64,000 bases of DNA from a beta proteobacterium AAP65 (GCA_001295865.1 LJHW01000043.1:1-64000), one strand, 5' to 3'; shown: positions 17,650 through 27,758, numbered from the stretch's first letter. Notes: generated from the letters alone by a model not told the origin. Made by a program: numbers and translations.

Positions 17650-20472
17650 ATGAGCCGCACGCCGACCCCCACACCCCGCCACCTCCGGATCGCGTCGCCC
17701 GCGGTCCTGGGGGCCATCACCGCGCTGCTGACCGGCTGCGCCACCACCAACACCGCGCCGCCCCCCACCGCCGCAGCGGCCCCGGCGGCCACCGCTGCAA
17801 CAGCCGCAGCCGCAGCGGCGCCCCGCGCCCCGGGCGGCGCGCCTGCCGTTGCTGCGGCCCCAGGCACGCCGCAGGCCGGTGCCGCTGCCGGCCCGCGCCC
17901 GCCGGCGGCCGCACCGGGCTCGCCCCCGCCTTTTGCCGACGTGACCAAAGACGCCAAACGCAGCGACGGCTTCCTGCCGTTGTGGACCAAGGACGAGAAG
18001 ACCTGGCTCGAAGTGCCGGCCGAGATGCTGGGCAAGCCCTTCTTCCTGGGCAGCTCGCTGGCCTCGGGCCTGGGCGAGCGCGGTTTCTGGCCCGGCATGA
18101 TGGGCCGCCAGCACATGGTGGTGCTGCGCCGCCAGGGCAACATGCTGCAGCTGATCGCCCGCAACGACGGCGTGCGCGCCCCAGAAGGCACGCCGCTGGC
18201 CCGCGCCGTGGGCGAAAGTTATTCCGACAGCCTGCTGGCCGCCGTGCCCCTGGCGGCGGCGCCACACGCCGAGCGCAAGTCGCTGCTGGTCGATGCCTAC
18301 GCGCTGCTGGGCGGTGACATCAACGGCATCCAGACCGCCATCGAAGCCAGCTACCGCCTGCCCTACGGCCTGGACCGCGCCAATTCGAACATCGAACGCG
18401 CCCGCGCCACACCCGAGGGCACGCACCTCACGGTGCGCTCGCACTACGCCGTGCCCAAGCTGCCGGCCCCGCCGGTGATGGCCCCGGGCGCACCGACCCC
18501 GCCGCCCGGCGCCATGCCCAACCCGCCGCGCAGCGTGCCCGATGGCCGCAGCTTCTTCCTCAGCACCACCTACACGCTGGCGCCGCTGCCGGCGCAGCCG
18601 GCGCGCACCCGTGCGGCCGACCAGCGCGTGGGCTACTTCACCACCGCCTACCTCGACTTCGGCGACGACACCACCGAAGGCCGCCGCGTGCACCACATCG
18701 AGCGCTGGCGCCTGGAGAAAAAGGACCCGGCCGCCGAGATCAGCGAGCCCAAGCAGCCCATCCGTGTGGTGATGGACCGCAACATCCCCGTGAAGTGGCG
18801 GCCGGCCATCCAGGCCGGCATCCTGGCCTGGAACCAGGCCTTCGAGAAGGCCGGTTTCCGCAACGCCATCGCCGTGGAACAGCAGGCCGACGACGCCGAC
18901 TGGACCTCGCTGGAAGGCACGCGGATGCTGGCCGTGCGCTGGTTCGCCATCGACGGCCCCGGCGCCACCGCGGTGGGCCCGAGCCAGGCCGACCCGCGCA
19001 CCGGCGAGATCCTGCGCGGCGCGGCCATCATCCCCGAGAACTGGGCGCGCCTGTCGCGCGCCCAGGTTGGCGACATCCAGCCGCGACTGAACGCTGGCGC
19101 CACCCCGCCCATGGGCGACTTTGCGCAGCGTTTGATGCAGTGCAACTACGCCAGCGAAGCCTTCGAGGAGATGCAGTTCGGCTTTGAACTGCTCAACGCG
19201 CGGGGCGACTTCACGCCCGGCAGCCCGGAAGCCGACCAGTACATCGCACAAAGCCTGACCGACGTGACCATGCACGAGGTCGGCCACGCCCTGGGTCTGC
19301 GCCACAACTTCAAGGCCAGCACCGGCATCAAGCCGGCGCAGCTGCGCGACAAGGCGTTCACGGCCGCCAACGGCGTGTCGAACTCGGTGATGGACTACAA
19401 CGCGCTGAACCTGCCGCTGGAAGGCGAGCCGGTGGCCGAGTACCACATGCGCGGTCTGGGCGCTTACGACGTTTGGGCCATCGAGTACGGCTACCGCGAG
19501 TTCCCGCCCGAGCAGGAAAAGGCCGCGCTGGCGCGCCTGGCGGCCATGGCCGAGACCAACCCGGCGCTGGTGTACGCCACCGACGAAGACGTCATCGCCG
19601 CTGCGGACCCCATGGCCAACCAGCGCGACCTGGGCGACGACCCGCTGGCCTTCGCACGGCGCCAGATGAAGCTGGCGCGCGAGCTGTGGACGCGCACACA
19701 GAAGCGCGAGTTGGCGGCCGACGACGACCTCACCGTCTACCGCCGCAACCTGATGCGCGGCCTGAGCAGCTTCAACGCCTCGGTGCCCATCGCCGGCAAG
19801 TTCGTGGGTGGCCTCAACACCACGCGCACGCTGGCCGGCTCGGGCAAGGCGCTGATGACGCCAGTGCCAGCGCCGCAGCAGCGCGCCGCGCTTGATCTGA
19901 TCCTGACCGAGGTGCTGGCCAGCGACAGCTTCCGCTTCGACCCGAAGTTCATGAGCCGCCTGGGCGTGGACCAGCTCGACCGCATCGCCCCGGGCCGCAC
20001 GCAGTTCGGCACCGACTTCAGCCTGCCAAGCGCGGTGCTGGCACTGCAGCGTGGTGTGCTCGACAACCTGATGGGCGACAGCATCGCCCAGCGCCTGGCC
20101 GATGCCGAGAGCAAGGTGGCCGACACCAAGAGCCTGCTGAGCTACGCCGAGGTGCAGCAGCGCCTGAGCAACGCCGTCTGGGCCGAGTTGAAGGCGCCGG
20201 CCAAGGGTGGCGCGCGCGAGATCGACAGCCTGCGCCGCAACCTGCAGCGTGAGCACGTGCGCCGGCTGGCCGGTGGCCTGCTGCGACCCAGCGCGCCCGT
20301 GGCGGCCGACGTTCGCGCCGCCTACCGCCAGACCGCGCTGGGCCTGGAAGCACAGCTGAAGGCCGCCACGGGTGCCGGCGGCTGGACGCCAGCCGCTCGC
20401 GCGCACCTGGCCGACACGCTGGCCACCTTGAGCGAGGCCATCAAGGCCCCCATCAGCAAACAAGGCGTCTGA
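17650..20472 (+). CDS. Secreted metzincin-like zinc metalloprotease, probable lipoprotein (paralogue 2)
   Basis: 940 aa from ATG 17650 ([17 protein letters not shown]). The signal segment ends LLTGC, a good lipobox, followed by an Ala/Pro/Gly-rich linker of about 75 residues. The catalytic motif [16 protein letters not shown] gives His542, Glu543, His546 and His552, with [12 protein letters not shown] as the probable Met-turn. [26 protein letters not shown] matches the corresponding segment of the divergent paralogue. Same family (DUF5117/DUF5118 type). A 15-bp hairpin follows the stop codon by 5 nt. The roles of the two copies, redundant or specialised, cannot be told from sequence. Confidence 0.88.
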   Translation: MSRTPTPTPRHLRIASPAVLGAITALLTGCATTNTAPPPTAAAAPAATAATAAAAAAPRAPGGAPAVAAAPGTPQAGAAAGPRPPAAAPGSPPPFADVTKDAKRSDGFLPLWTKDEKTWLEVPAEMLGKPFFLGSSLASGLGERGFWPGMMGRQHMVVLRRQGNMLQLIARNDGVRAPEGTPLARAVGESYSDSLLAAVPLAAAPHAERKSLLVDAYALLGGDINGIQTAIEASYRLPYGLDRANSNIERARATPEGTHLTVRSHYAVPKLPAPPVMAPGAPTPPPGAMPNPPRSVPDGRSFFLSTTYTLAPLPAQPARTRAADQRVGYFTTAYLDFGDDTTEGRRVHHIERWRLEKKDPAAEISEPKQPIRVVMDRNIPVKWRPAIQAGILAWNQAFEKAGFRNAIAVEQQADDADWTSLEGTRMLAVRWFAIDGPGATAVGPSQADPRTGEILRGAAIIPENWARLSRAQVGDIQPRLNAGATPPMGDFAQRLMQCNYASEAFEEMQFGFELLNARGDFTPGSPEADQYIAQSLTDVTMHEVGHALGLRHNFKASTGIKPAQLRDKAFTAANGVSNSVMDYNALNLPLEGEPVAEYHMRGLGAYDVWAIEYGYREFPPEQEKAALARLAAMAETNPALVYATDEDVIAAADPMANQRDLGDDPLAFARRQMKLARELWTRTQKRELAADDDLTVYRRNLMRGLSSFNASVPIAGKFVGGLNTTRTLAGSGKALMTPVPAPQQRAALDLILTEVLASDSFRFDPKFMSRLGVDQLDRIAPGRTQFGTDFSLPSAVLALQRGVLDNLMGDSIAQRLADAESKVADTKSLLSYAEVQQRLSNAVWAELKAPAKGGAREIDSLRRNLQREHVRRLAGGLLRPSAPVAADVRAAYRQTALGLEAQLKAATGAGGWTPAARAHLADTLATLSEAIKAPISKQGV

Positions 20473-20476
20473 TCCC

Positions 20477-20510
20477 GTCTGTCGTGCCCGCTGCCGCGGG
20501 CGCGACAGAC
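20477..20510 (+). terminator. 15-bp stem-loop just after the protease stop codon
   Basis: The arms 20477-20491 and 20496-20510 pair over 15 positions (14 Watson-Crick, one G-U) around a TGCC tetraloop. It begins 4 nt after the stop of paralogue 2. No T-run follows, so it would be a U-less terminator, a 3'-end stabiliser, or both. Confidence 0.55.
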
Positions 20511-20541
20511 CCGCGCAGGCATGCGTCGATAGACTCGGCGC

Positions 20542-21183
20542 ATGCCTTTTTCTTTGCCTGTGCCGGTCGCCACGGTGCCCACGCACCTGCTCTACCTGCA
20601 CGGCTTCCGCTCTTCGCCCAAGTCTTTCAAGGCGCAGCGCCTGGCCGCCTGGCTGGCCGCGCAACGGCCCGACATCCACTGGTGGTGCCCGCAGCTGCCG
20701 CCATCGCCGCGCGAGGCGATGGCACTGGTGATGGAAGGCACGGCCGGCTGGCCCGCGAGCACCTCCGCCGTGCTGGGCAGCTCGCTCGGCGGCTTCTACG
20801 CCACGGCGGTGGCACAGGCGCGTGGCTGGCCCTGGGTGGTGATGAACCCGGCCGTCGACCCGGCGCGCGACCTGGCCGCCTACATCGGCGAGCAGCGCGC
20901 CTTCCACACGCCCGAAGAAGCCTTCTACTTCCGCGCCGGGTACATCGACGAGCTGCGCGCGCTGGACGCCGGCCCGCTGCAACAGCCCGAACGCTGCTTC
21001 GCCATCATCGCCCAGGGCGACGAACTGCTCAGCTGGGAAGAGATGGCCGCGCGCTACGCCGGCGCGCAGCAGCATGTGATCGCAGGCAGCGACCACGCGC
21101 TCAGCGACTTCGACAGCCACCTGCCGGCCTTGCTGCACTTCCTGCAACTCGACTCCAACGCCCCAGCATCTACATCCGCATGA
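20542..21183 (+). CDS. YqiA-family alpha/beta hydrolase (esterase)
   Basis: A 213-aa small esterase-like protein of the YqiA/UPF0227 family. [17 protein letters not shown] is the family's oxyanion-side motif, [10 protein letters not shown] holds the nucleophile Ser81 in GxSxG, and GSDHALSDF near the C-terminus supplies the catalytic His. Physiological substrate unknown; family members hydrolyse short acyl or CoA esters in vitro. The stop overlaps the next start (ATGA at 21180), so it is translationally coupled to an SDR gene. A TAGACT hexamer lies 6 nt before the ATG and there is no Shine-Dalgarno sequence. Confidence 0.85.
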   Translation: MPFSLPVPVATVPTHLLYLHGFRSSPKSFKAQRLAAWLAAQRPDIHWWCPQLPPSPREAMALVMEGTAGWPASTSAVLGSSLGGFYATAVAQARGWPWVVMNPAVDPARDLAAYIGEQRAFHTPEEAFYFRAGYIDELRALDAGPLQQPERCFAIIAQGDELLSWEEMAARYAGAQQHVIAGSDHALSDFDSHLPALLHFLQLDSNAPASTSA

Positions 21184-21896
21184 GACTGAAAGACAAGATC
21201 TGCATCGTTACTGGCGCCTCGCAAGGCATAGGCGCCGCCACCTGCGAACGTTTTGCCGCCGAAGGCGCCACCGTCATCGCCTGTGACCGCCGCGCCCCGG
21301 CCACGCCCGTGCCCGGCGCGACCGCCTTTTTCGAGGTGGACGTGACCGACCGCGCCGCCATCGACACGATGGTGGCCGCCGTGCTCGCGCAGCACGGCCG
21401 CATCGACGTGCTGGTGAACAACGCCGGCATCACCAAAGACGCGCGCCTGGTGAAGATGACGCTGGAGCAGTTCGATGCCGTGATCGACGTGAACCTGCGC
21501 GGGGTCTTCCACTGCGCGCAGGCGGTGGCGGCCTCGATGGTGGAGCGTGGCCGCGGCGTCATCCTCAACGCCAGCAGCGTGGTGGGCCTGTACGGCAACT
21601 ACGGCCAGACCAACTACGCGGCGGCCAAGTTCGGCGTCATCGGCTTCACCAAGACCTGGAGCCGCGAGCTCGGCCCCAAGGGCGTGCGCGTCAACGCCGT
21701 GGCGCCGGGTTTCGTGGAGACGCCCATCCTCGCCACCGTGCCCGAGAAGGTGCTGCAGCAGATGAAGGAACAGGTGCCGCTGGGCCGGCTGGCACAGCCG
21801 GCCGAGATCGCCAGCGTCTACGCCTTCCTGGCGAGTGATGACGCCAGCTACATCAACGGGACCGTCATCGAAGTCTCGGGCGGGATGAGCGTCTGA
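21180..21896 (+). CDS. FabG-like short-chain dehydrogenase/reductase
   Basis: A 238-aa classical SDR, most like 3-oxoacyl-ACP reductases. The cofactor loop is [10 protein letters not shown] (residues 11-20), NNAG at 80-83, and the catalytic triad Ser133, Tyr146, Lys150 is in [19 protein letters not shown]. The C-terminal end [15 protein letters not shown] is typical of FabG. It is not in a fatty-acid synthesis cluster (no fabD, acpP or fabF nearby), so it is more likely a secondary FabG-like enzyme than the essential one. It overlaps yqiA by 4 nt. Confidence 0.88.
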   Translation: MRLKDKICIVTGASQGIGAATCERFAAEGATVIACDRRAPATPVPGATAFFEVDVTDRAAIDTMVAAVLAQHGRIDVLVNNAGITKDARLVKMTLEQFDAVIDVNLRGVFHCAQAVAASMVERGRGVILNASSVVGLYGNYGQTNYAAAKFGVIGFTKTWSRELGPKGVRVNAVAPGFVETPILATVPEKVLQQMKEQVPLGRLAQPAEIASVYAFLASDDASYINGTVIEVSGGMSV

Positions 21897-21930
21897 AGCC
21901 TCGGCCGTCGCAGCAGCGACAATCCGGCCG

Positions 21931-23973
21931 ATGTATGCACTGTTCGATGACGCCGGCAAATTCCACGCCGGCCGCGTGATGTCCGAGGCCGAGAGCTCGC
22001 TGCAGGTAGAGCTCGACTCGGGCAAGCGCGTGAAGGTGAAAAGCGCCAGCGTGATGCTGCGCTTCGAGAAGCCGGCGCCGGCCGCGCTGCTGGCCGCGGC
22101 CACCGCACAAGCCGCCGAGATCGACCTCGACCTGGCCTGGGAATTCGCGGCCGAGGGCGACTTCCACTTCGCCGACCTGGCGCGCGATTACTTCAGCGCC
22201 AGCGCAGGCCCTGATTTGCAGGCGGCCATGCTGCTGCGCCTGTACGAGGCCCCGCACTACTTCCGCCGTGCCGGCAAGGGGCAGTTCAAGAAGGCGCCGG
22301 AAGACATCGTCAAGGCCGCGCTGCTGGCCATCGAACGCAAGAAGCTCGTGGCCGCGCAGATCGAGGCCTGGGCCGCCGAGCTGGTGGCCGGCACTTGCCC
22401 GGCGCCGGTGCGCGAGCAGCTCTACCGCATCCTCTTCAAGCCCGACAAAAACGGCCCCGAGTACAAGGCCGTGGTGCAGGCGGCCAAGACGGCGCAACGC
22501 GCCCCGCTGGACCTGCTGACGGCCGCCGGCGCCATCGAAAGCCCCTACCAGTTCCACTGGCAGCGGTTTCTCTTCGACCAGTTCCCCAAGGGCACCAAGT
22601 TCCCCGCCGGTCTGGCGGCACCGGCCGCGCCGGCCGACCTGCCCCTGGCCGCCGTGCAGGCCTTCTCCATCGACGATTCGGCCACCACCGAGATCGACGA
22701 CGCGCTCTCGGTGCAGGGCCTGGGCACGGGCACCGTGGTCTTCGGCGTGCACATCGCCGCGCCGGGCCTGGCCATCACGCCCGACTCGCCGCTGGACAAG
22801 GTGGCGCGCGAACGCCTGTCCACGGTCTACATGCCGGGCTGGAAGCTGACCATGCTGCCCGACGAGGTGGTGCAGGCCTACACGCTGGCCGAAGGCCGCG
22901 ACTGCCCGGCGCTGAGCCTGTACGTCACGCTGGACGAGGCCACGCTGGAGGTGCGCAGCCACGAGAGCAAGGTGGAGCGTGTGCCCATCGCCGCCAACCT
23001 GCGGCACGACAAGCTGGATGCGGTGGTCACCGAAGCCAGCCTCACCGGCGCCGCGCCGGCCGACTACAGCTTCGCGCCCGAACTCGCCTTCGCCTTCCGC
23101 CTGGCGCAGGCGCTGAAGGCTCGGCGCGAGGTGGTGCGCGGCAAGCCGGAAACCTTCAACCGGCCCGACTACAACTTCCGGCTGGTGGGCAACACCGCCG
23201 AACCGCAGGGCCACGAGCAGGTGCAGATCAGCACCCGCCAGCGCGGCGCGCCGCTGGACCTGATCGTCGCCGAGGCCATGATCCTGGCCAACAGCACCTG
23301 GGGCGGCTGGCTGGCCGAGCACGGCGTGCCGGGGCTCTACCGCAGCCAGGCCAGCCTGGCACCGGGCGTGAAGGTGCGCATGGGTGTGAAGCCCGCGCCG
23401 CACGCCGGCATGGGCGTGGCGCAGTACGCCTGGAGCACCAGCCCTTTGCGGCGTTACGTCGACCTGGTGAACCAGTGGCAGATCATCAGCTGCGTGCGCC
23501 ACGGCCGCACCGCGGCGCTGGCCGCGCCCTTCAAGCCCAAGGACGCGGCGCTGTTTTCCATCCTCTCGGGCTTCGACGCTGCCTACACCGCTTACAACGG
23601 GTTCCAGCAAGGCATCGAGCGCTACTGGACACTGCGCTATGTGGAACAGAACGCGCTCACCGAGATCGACGCCGCCGTGATGAAAGACGGCCTGGTGCGT
23701 GCCGACACGCTGCCGCTGGTCTTCCGCGTGCCGGGCACCGAGAGCCTGCCGCGCGGCAGCCGCGTGCGCGCCCGCGTGACGGGCATCGACCTGCTCACGC
23801 TGGAGCTGCACGCCAGCCTGGCCGCACGCCTGGACGAAGCCGCGCCGGCTGCGGCCGATGAAGAAGCGGCCGAGGACGAAGGCGAACCTGCCGGCGGCCT
23901 GCAGATCGCGCTGACGCTGGACGACGCCGACACGGCGCCCGCCGCCGCGGCCCCGGAAGGCCAAGCCGGCTGA
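21931..23973 (+). CDS. RNase II-family (RNB domain) exoribonuclease
   Basis: 680 aa. The RNB catalytic core starts around residue 245 with FSIDDSATTEIDDALSV, which carries the metal-binding Asp cluster; ISTRQRGAPLDLIVAEAMI and YAWSTSPLRRYVDLVNQWQI are conserved RNB motifs, followed by an S1-like OB segment (GSRVRARVTGIDLLTLELHA) and an acidic Ala-rich tail. The N-terminal 60 residues form a small beta domain. It should degrade RNA 3' to 5'. It is shorter than RNase R, so it is called RNase II-like. A GACAAT hexamer lies 7 nt before the ATG with no Shine-Dalgarno sequence. Confidence 0.9.
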   Translation: MYALFDDAGKFHAGRVMSEAESSLQVELDSGKRVKVKSASVMLRFEKPAPAALLAAATAQAAEIDLDLAWEFAAEGDFHFADLARDYFSASAGPDLQAAMLLRLYEAPHYFRRAGKGQFKKAPEDIVKAALLAIERKKLVAAQIEAWAAELVAGTCPAPVREQLYRILFKPDKNGPEYKAVVQAAKTAQRAPLDLLTAAGAIESPYQFHWQRFLFDQFPKGTKFPAGLAAPAAPADLPLAAVQAFSIDDSATTEIDDALSVQGLGTGTVVFGVHIAAPGLAITPDSPLDKVARERLSTVYMPGWKLTMLPDEVVQAYTLAEGRDCPALSLYVTLDEATLEVRSHESKVERVPIAANLRHDKLDAVVTEASLTGAAPADYSFAPELAFAFRLAQALKARREVVRGKPETFNRPDYNFRLVGNTAEPQGHEQVQISTRQRGAPLDLIVAEAMILANSTWGGWLAEHGVPGLYRSQASLAPGVKVRMGVKPAPHAGMGVAQYAWSTSPLRRYVDLVNQWQIISCVRHGRTAALAAPFKPKDAALFSILSGFDAAYTAYNGFQQGIERYWTLRYVEQNALTEIDAAVMKDGLVRADTLPLVFRVPGTESLPRGSRVRARVTGIDLLTLELHASLAARLDEAAPAAADEEAAEDEGEPAGGLQIALTLDDADTAPAAAAPEGQAG

Positions 23974-23985
23974 CGACGCAAGACG

Positions 23986-24843
23986 ATGCGCTGGCGCGAC
24001 CTGTCCACCCTGCAATGGGCGCTGCTCTTCTCGGGCGCGCTGCACGGCGCGGTGCTGACGGTGCGCTTCGTCGACCCCGAGGGCTTCAACCGCGTGTTCA
24101 GCGACACGCCGCTGGAAGTCATCCTCGTCAACGCACGCAGCAAGGAAGCGCCCACGCAGGCCCAGGCCATCGCGCAGGCGAATCTCGCCGGCGGCGGTGA
24201 GGCCGACAAGGGCCGCGCCACCAGCCCGCTGCCGAGTGCGGCCACCATGCAGCTGGGCGACGCGGCCGACGACGCGCGCCGCCGCATCGACCGCCTGCAG
24301 CACGAACAGCAACAGCTGCTGGCGCAGATCCGCCGCGAGGTGGCCGCGCTGCCGCCGCCCGACCCGCAGCGCGAAAACGGCACGCCGCAAGAGCGTGAGC
24401 AGGAAGACCGCCGCAAACAGTTGCTGCGCCTGCTGGCCGAGATCGAAAAGCGCGTGAACGACGAAAACGCGCGGCCGAAGAAGCGCTACATCAGCCCGGC
24501 CACGCGCGAAGAGGTCTATGCGATGTACTACGACGGCCTGCGCCGCCGCATCGAAGAACGCGGCACGCGCGACTTCCCTGAATTCAACGGCCGCAAGCTC
24601 TACGGCGAACTGACGATGAACGTGACGGTGGACGCCACAGGGCGTGTGGTGGAGGCCGAGATCGTGCGGCCCTCCAAATCGCGCCGGCTCGACCAGCAGG
24701 CCCTGGCCATCGTGATGGCGGCCGCGCCCTTCGGCCCCTTCACCGCCGGCATGCGGGCGCAGGCCGACCAGATCGTCGTCACCTCGCGCTTCCGATTCAC
24801 GCGTGACGACGGGCTCGAAACGACGCTGAGCACCGGCCAGTGA
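23986..24843 (+). CDS. TonB-like energy transducer protein
   Basis: 285 aa with one N-terminal membrane segment (residues about 9-28), a long charged periplasmic helix region rich in Gln, Arg and Glu (about 95-165), and a C-terminal TonB-type domain ([31 protein letters not shown]...). No ExbB or ExbD gene is adjacent, so it may be a TonB paralogue or a TolA-like envelope linker. It lies 12 nt after the RNB gene, and its stop overlaps the GTG start of aroE. The central region is coiled-coil-like rather than the Pro/Lys/Glu spacer of classical TonB. Confidence 0.8.
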   Translation: MRWRDLSTLQWALLFSGALHGAVLTVRFVDPEGFNRVFSDTPLEVILVNARSKEAPTQAQAIAQANLAGGGEADKGRATSPLPSAATMQLGDAADDARRRIDRLQHEQQQLLAQIRREVAALPPPDPQRENGTPQEREQEDRRKQLLRLLAEIEKRVNDENARPKKRYISPATREEVYAMYYDGLRRRIEERGTRDFPEFNGRKLYGELTMNVTVDATGRVVEAEIVRPSKSRRLDQQALAIVMAAAPFGPFTAGMRAQADQIVVTSRFRFTRDDGLETTLSTGQ

Positions 24844-25721
24844 GCACCTTGCAGGACCGTTACGCCGTCGTCGGCAACCCTGTGGCGCACAGCCGCAGCC
24901 CGGCCATCCACGCGGCCTTCGCGCGGCAGACCGGGCAGGCGCTGGTCTATGAACGCGTCCTGGCGCCCTTGGACGGCTTTGCCGAGACCGTGCGGGCCTT
25001 TGCAGGCGTTCCCGTCGATCCGGCCGCCCCGGGCCGCGGCTGCAACGTCACCGTGCCCTTCAAGTTCGAGGCCTACCAGCTCGCCGGCCGCCGCACGCCG
25101 CGCGCCATGCTGGCCGGTGCTGCCAACACTTTGCGCTTCGACGGCGGGGCCAGCCCCGAAGGCTGGCTGGCCGACAACACCGACGGCATCGGCCTGCTGC
25201 GCGACATCGAAGTCAACGCCAGCCGCCCGCTGGCCGGCCGCCGCGTACTCTTGGTCGGCGCTGGGGGCGCCGGGGCCGGCGTGCTGGGCCCGCTGCTGGC
25301 GGCGCGCCCAGCGTCGCTGGTGCTGGTCAACCGCACGGCCCAGAAGGCGCAAGCGCTGGTGGCCAGCCACGCCGCCTGGGCCGAGGAACACGGCGCCGCG
25401 TTGAGCGCAGCGCCGCTGGCCACTCCGGGCGAGGCCTACGACCTCGTCATCAACGCCAGCGCCAGCAGCCTGCAGGGCGCGGCCTCGCCCGTGCCGGCGG
25501 CCACGCTGGGCCCGGGCGCGCTGGCCGTCGACCTGATGTACGGCGCCGCCGCCGCGCCCTTCCTCGCCTGGGCGCAGGCCCACGGCGCCAGCGCGCGCGA
25601 CGGCCTGGGCATGCTGGTGGAACAGGCGGCCGAGGCCTTCGAGCTTTGGCGTGGTGTGCGCCCACTCACCGCGCCGGTGTTACAGGCCCTGCGCGCCGAG
25701 GTGGACGCGAAGGCTTCGTAA
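24840..25721 (+). CDS. aroE: Shikimate dehydrogenase (GTG start)
   Basis: NADP-dependent enzyme reducing 3-dehydroshikimate to shikimate; 293 aa. [16 protein letters not shown] is the substrate-binding motif, the catalytic pair is Lys75 in NVTVPFK and Asp115 in DNTDGIG, with Asn96 in GAANTL. The Rossmann loop is [12 protein letters not shown], followed by VNRTAQKA, consistent with NADP. The start is GTG overlapping the upstream stop (GTGA at 24840), giving translational coupling to the TonB-like gene. aroQ, another shikimate-pathway gene, lies 2.1 kb downstream on the same strand. Confidence 0.95.
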   Translation: MSTLQDRYAVVGNPVAHSRSPAIHAAFARQTGQALVYERVLAPLDGFAETVRAFAGVPVDPAAPGRGCNVTVPFKFEAYQLAGRRTPRAMLAGAANTLRFDGGASPEGWLADNTDGIGLLRDIEVNASRPLAGRRVLLVGAGGAGAGVLGPLLAARPASLVLVNRTAQKAQALVASHAAWAEEHGAALSAAPLATPGEAYDLVINASASSLQGAASPVPAATLGPGALAVDLMYGAAAAPFLAWAQAHGASARDGLGMLVEQAAEAFELWRGVRPLTAPVLQALRAEVDAKAS

Positions 25722-25756
25722 CAGGCTGCGACACAAGCAGCCACAATCGGGCCCCC

Positions 25757-26509
25757 ATGAAAGCCCGTCCTGCCTGGCAGCGCCACACGCTGCGCCTCAT
25801 CGGCCTGGTGCTGCTCTGCGCCTTGAGCCTGCAGCTGGTGTTTGTGCTGCGCATCGTGCTGATGAACGTGGTGGACCCGCAGTCCACCCCCTTCCAGCGC
25901 AGCGAGGCCTGGCGGCTGCTCACCAACAAGGGCCAGATCGGCTGGAGCCAGAGCTGGGTGCCCTACGAACGGATCTCGCCCAACCTGAAGCGCGCCGTGA
26001 TCGCCAGCGAAGACGCCGGCTTCACCGAACATGCCGGCATCGACTGGGAAGCCATCGAGAAGGCCTGGGAGAAGAACCAGAAGGCCGAGGCTCGGGTCGA
26101 GCGCCTCAAGGCACGCCAGCCCACACGCCAGGTGGTACCCAAGGTGGTGGGCGGCTCCACCATCACGCAGCAGCTGGCCAAGAACCTCTTCCTGAGCGGC
26201 GAGCGCACGGTGCTGCGCAAGGGCCAGGAGATGGTGCTGGCCCTGGCGCTGGACGCGCTGCTGCCCAAAGACCGGCTGCTGGAGATCTATTTGAACAACG
26301 TGGAGTGGGGCGAAGGCCTCTTCGGCGCCCAGGCGGCGGCGCGGCACTACTTCCGCGTGGATGCCTCGCAGCTCGGCGCGCTTCAGGCGGCACGCCTGGC
26401 GGTGATGCTGCCGGCGCCCAAACGCTTCGAGAAGAACCCCGGCTCGGGCTATGTGCTGGGGCGTTCTGCCACCATCGCGGCCCGCATGGGTGACGTCACC
26501 GTACCGTGA
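25757..26509 (+). CDS. mtgA: Monofunctional biosynthetic peptidoglycan transglycosylase
   Basis: A 250-aa GT51 glycosyltransferase that polymerises lipid II. N-terminal membrane anchor at about residues 13-36, then GT51 motifs: AVIASEDAGFTEHAGIDW (catalytic Glu), GGSTITQQLAKNLFLSGERT and RLLEIYLNNVEWGEG. There is no transpeptidase domain, hence the monofunctional type. ATG 25757 lacks a Shine-Dalgarno sequence; a CACAAT hexamer lies 9 nt upstream. Its TGA stop is the first triplet of the second repeat copy. Confidence 0.95.
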   Translation: MKARPAWQRHTLRLIGLVLLCALSLQLVFVLRIVLMNVVDPQSTPFQRSEAWRLLTNKGQIGWSQSWVPYERISPNLKRAVIASEDAGFTEHAGIDWEAIEKAWEKNQKAEARVERLKARQPTRQVVPKVVGGSTITQQLAKNLFLSGERTVLRKGQEMVLALALDALLPKDRLLEIYLNNVEWGEGLFGAQAAARHYFRVDASQLGALQAARLAVMLPAPKRFEKNPGSGYVLGRSATIAARMGDVTVP

Positions 26510-26595
26510 GCCCCCAGGCTCACTGGCGTTCGCCACCCCCCGAGGGGGCTCTTGCTGCGGCCCGGCCAAGCCGGTTCCGCGCAAGGACTTGATCG
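26507..26595 (+). repeat. Interspersed double-hairpin repeat, copy 2
   Basis: About 89 bp related to 9907-9998. It starts with TGAGCCCCC, where TGA is the mtgA stop, and ends with CTTGATC. Two stem-loops are conserved: CCCCC-CGA-GGGGG (26537-26549 region) and CCGGC-CAA-GCCGG (about 26562-26574). Loop bases differ from copy 1 while stems are kept, suggesting selection on structure. Confidence 0.75.
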
Positions 26596-26622
26596 GCCCT
26601 TTTGTTTGCCCTCGCTGCTGTC

Positions 26623-27240
26623 ATGAGCCACACCGAAGAGATCGCTGCCGCCGCCGCCCGCCTGGTGGTGGAAGAAGGCATGGAATACGTCGCCGCCAAG
26701 CGCAAGGCCGGCCGGGATTTCGGCGCCCGCGCCGAACTGCCGACGAACGAAGAGGTGGAAGACGCGGTGCGCGAGCACATCGAGATCTTCTGCGCCGACA
26801 CGCAACCGGCCGAGCTGCGCGCGCTGCGCGAGGCCGCCCTGCCCTGGATGCAGCGCCTGGCGGAGTTCCGCCCGCACCTCTCGGGCGCAGTGTGGCGGGG
26901 CACGGCCACGCGCCTGTCCACCATCCACCTGGATCTTTACTGCGACGACCCCAAGGCCGCCGAGATCATGCTCATCAACGCCGGTGTCGACTACGACAGC
27001 GGCAGCATCGATCGCCCGGGTGGGCGGGGCGGCGAGCCGCTGCACGTGCTGAGCCTGAGCGCGCCCAACCGCGCCCTGGGCGAGCCGGTGACGCTGCACC
27101 TCATCCTGCACGACACCGACGACCAGCGCGGCGCCCTCAAACCCGACGCCCGCGGCCGCAACTGGCGCGGCGACCTGGCGGCCCTGCAGAAGCTGCTGGC
27201 CCGCGAAGACGCAGCCCTCGCGGGCGGGGAGGCAGCTTGA
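26623..27240 (+). CDS. Conserved protein of unknown function
   Basis: A 205-aa cytoplasmic-looking protein with no signal peptide or membrane segment. The N-terminal half is helical and charged (EEIAAAAARLVVEEGMEY, KRKAGRDFGA), the C-terminal half alternates strands (RLSTIHLDLYCDDPKAAEIM, PVTLHLILHDTDDQRGA) around a cluster of acidic residues. I recall similar proteins encoded beside mtgA and TlpA-like genes in other Burkholderiales, but no function. A nucleotidyltransferase-like fold is possible (paired acidic residues in DLYCDD), but this is weak. It overlaps the next gene (TTGA at 27237). Confidence 0.75.
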   Translation: MSHTEEIAAAAARLVVEEGMEYVAAKRKAGRDFGARAELPTNEEVEDAVREHIEIFCADTQPAELRALREAALPWMQRLAEFRPHLSGAVWRGTATRLSTIHLDLYCDDPKAAEIMLINAGVDYDSGSIDRPGGRGGEPLHVLSLSAPNRALGEPVTLHLILHDTDDQRGALKPDARGRNWRGDLAALQKLLAREDAALAGGEAA

Positions 27241-27758
27241 AGCGCCGCCACCTCGTGCTGGGTGCCGCCGGCGCCGCGGCGGCCGGTGCCGGCGTGGGCT
27301 GGAACCTGTGGCGCCAACCGCCGCCGGTGGAACTCGACGAGAACACCCTGGCTTTCTGGCAAGCCGCCTTCACCCAGCCCGAAGGCGGCGAGTTGGCCAT
27401 GCGCTCGATGTTCGGCAGGCCGCTGGTGCTGAACTTTTGGGCCACCTGGTGCCCGCCCTGCGTGAAAGAGATGCCGGAGCTCGACCGCTTTGCGAAGGCC
27501 TTCGCCAGCCAGGGCGGGCGCGTGGTGGGCCTGGCGGTGGACAACCCGACGGCGGTGCGCCAGTTCCTGGCCAAGACGCCCGTCAGCTACGGCATCGGCC
27601 TGGCCGGCTTCGACGGCACCGAGCTCAGCCGCAAGCTCGGCAACAGCACCGGCGCCCTGCCTTTCACCGCGATGTTCGACCGCCAGGGCCGCATCGTGCA
27701 GCGCAAGCTGGGCGAAACCACGCACGACGAGCTGCTGGGCTGGGCGAAAACCCTCTGA
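27237..27758 (+). CDS. TlpA-like periplasmic thiol-disulfide oxidoreductase (TTG start)
   Basis: 173 aa. The N-terminus [18 protein letters not shown] is a membrane anchor or uncleaved signal with twin Arg. The thioredoxin domain has FWATWCPPC with Cys72 and Cys75, and a cis-Pro motif near GALPFTAMF. It probably reduces cytochrome c or other periplasmic thiols, as TlpA/ResA proteins do. The start is TTG 27237, inside the previous stop, with GGGGAGG 4-5 nt upstream; no ATG lies before the signal. Coupled to the unknown gene upstream. Confidence 0.88.
   Translation: MKRRHLVLGAAGAAAAGAGVGWNLWRQPPPVELDENTLAFWQAAFTQPEGGELAMRSMFGRPLVLNFWATWCPPCVKEMPELDRFAKAFASQGGRVVGLAVDNPTAVRQFLAKTPVSYGIGLAGFDGTELSRKLGNSTGALPFTAMFDRQGRIVQRKLGETTHDELLGWAKTL

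Noticed and set aside
17551-21147. A 1198-codon minus-strand frame opposite the second metalloprotease and yqiA
   Set aside because: Same antisense-shadow signature; the plus strand holds intact zinc protease and esterase motifs in this interval.
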